A DNA stretch of 64,000 bases. Origin: Phytopythium helicoides. Lineage: Eukaryota; Oomycota; Peronosporomycetes; Pythiales; Pythiaceae. Within the stretch, counting starts at the first letter, position 1, and the number at the start of each line of letters is the position of its first letter. The notes beneath the pieces are model-generated. The model was not told the DNA's origin and ran no database searches. It saw nothing but the letters and a program-made list of their open reading frames with translations. The translations under genes were made by a program, and so were the position numbers. Shown in pieces: positions 63,016 to 64,000 of this stretch. Location of the stretch: assembly GCA_024867545.1 (NCBI GenBank), contig JANFNE010000006.1, positions 1,386,001 through 1,450,000 of the forward strand, given 5' to 3'.

Positions 63016-64000
63016 TTATCGGCAGCCAAGCATGATCTTGCCGCATAGCGACGCCGGAACGCGACGCTCCAGTGCCTCAACGAGGCTCACAGTGCTGTAG
63101 CGCGCAGAAAAGTGCACCAGCAACAGCGTCTGCACGTCCACGAACAGTCCTTCAAGCTCGACGATCTGCCCAAGCGAGAAAATCAGGGAAAAAGCGTCAC
63201 ACACACACACACACACAAAACTTTCGCATGGTCGCCGAGAAACTTTCTGCGCAGAGAAGGCAAGTGTACCTGGTCGAGATGGATATGTCCGCGGCTCACG
63301 GCATCCTCGGGAGTCTTCATGTCGTCAACATACGTAGCCTGCGGGCAAACGCGACGATCGCACCCATGAGCATCGCAGAGCACGAGCCGATCAGCGCGAG
63401 CGTCTCAATGAACGCACCTCAGTTATGAGCACTTTCACCCGCAAAAGGTCTCGCATGTTGTTCTCCCCGCCTTCGGGCGACGCTGCACTCGTCCGAAACA
63501 CTTCTGCGGTCGTGTCGCCCGTGTACGCGATTTCGGGCGTGAGAGCGTCTTCAGTGACTTCCTCACCCAACTTCCGGCGCTCTGCAATCTCCTTGCTGTC
63601 TACCCCAACGAGGTCGCTTCGAAGCCGGCATTTGCGCTTGTAGACGACGAAGCCCAGACTCGGCACGCGGTGCACCGTTGGGATGGCCTTAACCACGAGG
63701 TTGTTGGGCAATACGACTTGCTGGAACGGCACGAGCGGCACGATCTTGGCAGCGAACGGTGCGTCTCCCTGCATCTTGGCGCTAGTATCGAGCAATTGCT
63801 GCAGCAGCGGAGCGAGGTGACTCGGCACGTAGTACGTCGCGGGCTTCATGCTCTGCAGCGCGCGGCGAGCAGCGTGCGCCACGAACGCTTGCACATGGTC
63901 GACGTGTCCGTGCGAGATGAAGACGTGTGACTTGCTCACGACCCTGCCGTGGATGCAGCCGAGGTCGAACGCGAGGTCCAGCGAGTCGACATAACAGCAG
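63016..64000 (-). CDS. Ribonuclease Z (tRNase Z, short/ELAC1-like), partial at window edge
   Basis: Three exons are visible: 64000-63418 (5' end beyond the window), 63338-63270 and 63165-63016, with introns of 79 and 104 nt that close in phase. The zinc-binding motif HVFISHGHVDHV identifies the metallo-beta-lactamase fold, followed by YTGDTT and VLITE. Exon 2 gives YVDDMKTPEDAVSRGHIHLDQ and exon 3 LLLVHFSARYSTVSLVEAL, the conserved His and C-terminal region of tRNase Z. The enzyme cuts the 3' trailer from precursor tRNAs. The second intron contains a (AC)n microsatellite near 63199-63217. Length suggests the short form, but the missing N-terminus prevents certainty. Confidence 0.9.
63199..63217. 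repeat. (AC)n microsatellite in a ribonuclease Z intron
   Basis: About nine CA units on plus (GT on the transcribed minus strand), lying between the 5' splice site and the polypyrimidine tract of the second visible intron. Confidence 0.9.

Noticed and set aside
1..64000. tRNA, rRNA, CRISPR arrays and bacterial-type operons
   Set aside because: No tRNA-like B-box context, rRNA block or regularly spaced repeat array was seen, and intron-bearing genes show that the DNA is eukaryotic nuclear.

Overview
This window comes from an oomycete (Peronosporomycetes; genus not determined). The signs are short GT-AG introns of about 55-105 nt, often with CTAAC or CTGAC branch sites; promoters resembling the oomycete Inr-FPR core (consensus GCTCATTYYNCAWTTT); START plus FYVE-like, EF-hand/coiled-coil and enkurin-domain genes of the kind expected in zoospore-forming organisms; and an intact Helitron. 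Coding DNA is GC-rich.

Layout. 22-2292 is a polytopic membrane protein. 2495-14674 holds five SLC1/DctA-like dicarboxylate/amino-acid:cation symporter genes, three on minus then two on plus; the central pair (8261-9634 and 11015-12385) is an almost identical inverted duplication. 15780-17029 is a START/FYVE-like gene. 17030-19391 is mostly non-genic and ends in the broken 3' end of a FAD-dependent oxidoreductase gene. 19471-20655 is a CDK11-like kinase. 22190-29022 is a Helitron Rep/helicase with every catalytic motif intact and one intron, followed tail-to-tail by an RPA70-like gene lacking both end domains (29370-30566), then two small unknown genes.

33390-38380 is an inverted duplication of a flavohemoglobin (nitric oxide dioxygenase) gene whose two copies each carry a single-base frame break at a different place, but share promoters with a conserved pair of TGACTCA sites. 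38914-43210 carries an EF-hand/coiled-coil gene and a five-exon SRPK kinase. 43502-53083 is gene-dense: a low-complexity protein with a possible PP1-docking motif, a seven-exon unknown, a type I membrane protein, an enkurin-domain protein and SBDS with an extra C-terminal zinc finger. 53084-57225 is an ABCC transporter with one base missing in NBD1. 57226-62034 is gene-poor, with ankyrin-like remnants and a GC-rich tandem repeat. The right end has a small RVxF-motif protein and a partial ribonuclease Z running off the window.

Two themes recur. Inverted gene pairs are homogenised, most simply by gene conversion. Single-base indels in short homopolymers break frames that are otherwise well conserved (34121, 36580, 39959, 55527, 62443, and a similar case at 18831), which suggests either base-level assembly errors or several young pseudogenes. 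Gene models were built by eye from frame continuity and splice signals; introns are reported only where phases close exactly, unless stated otherwise.
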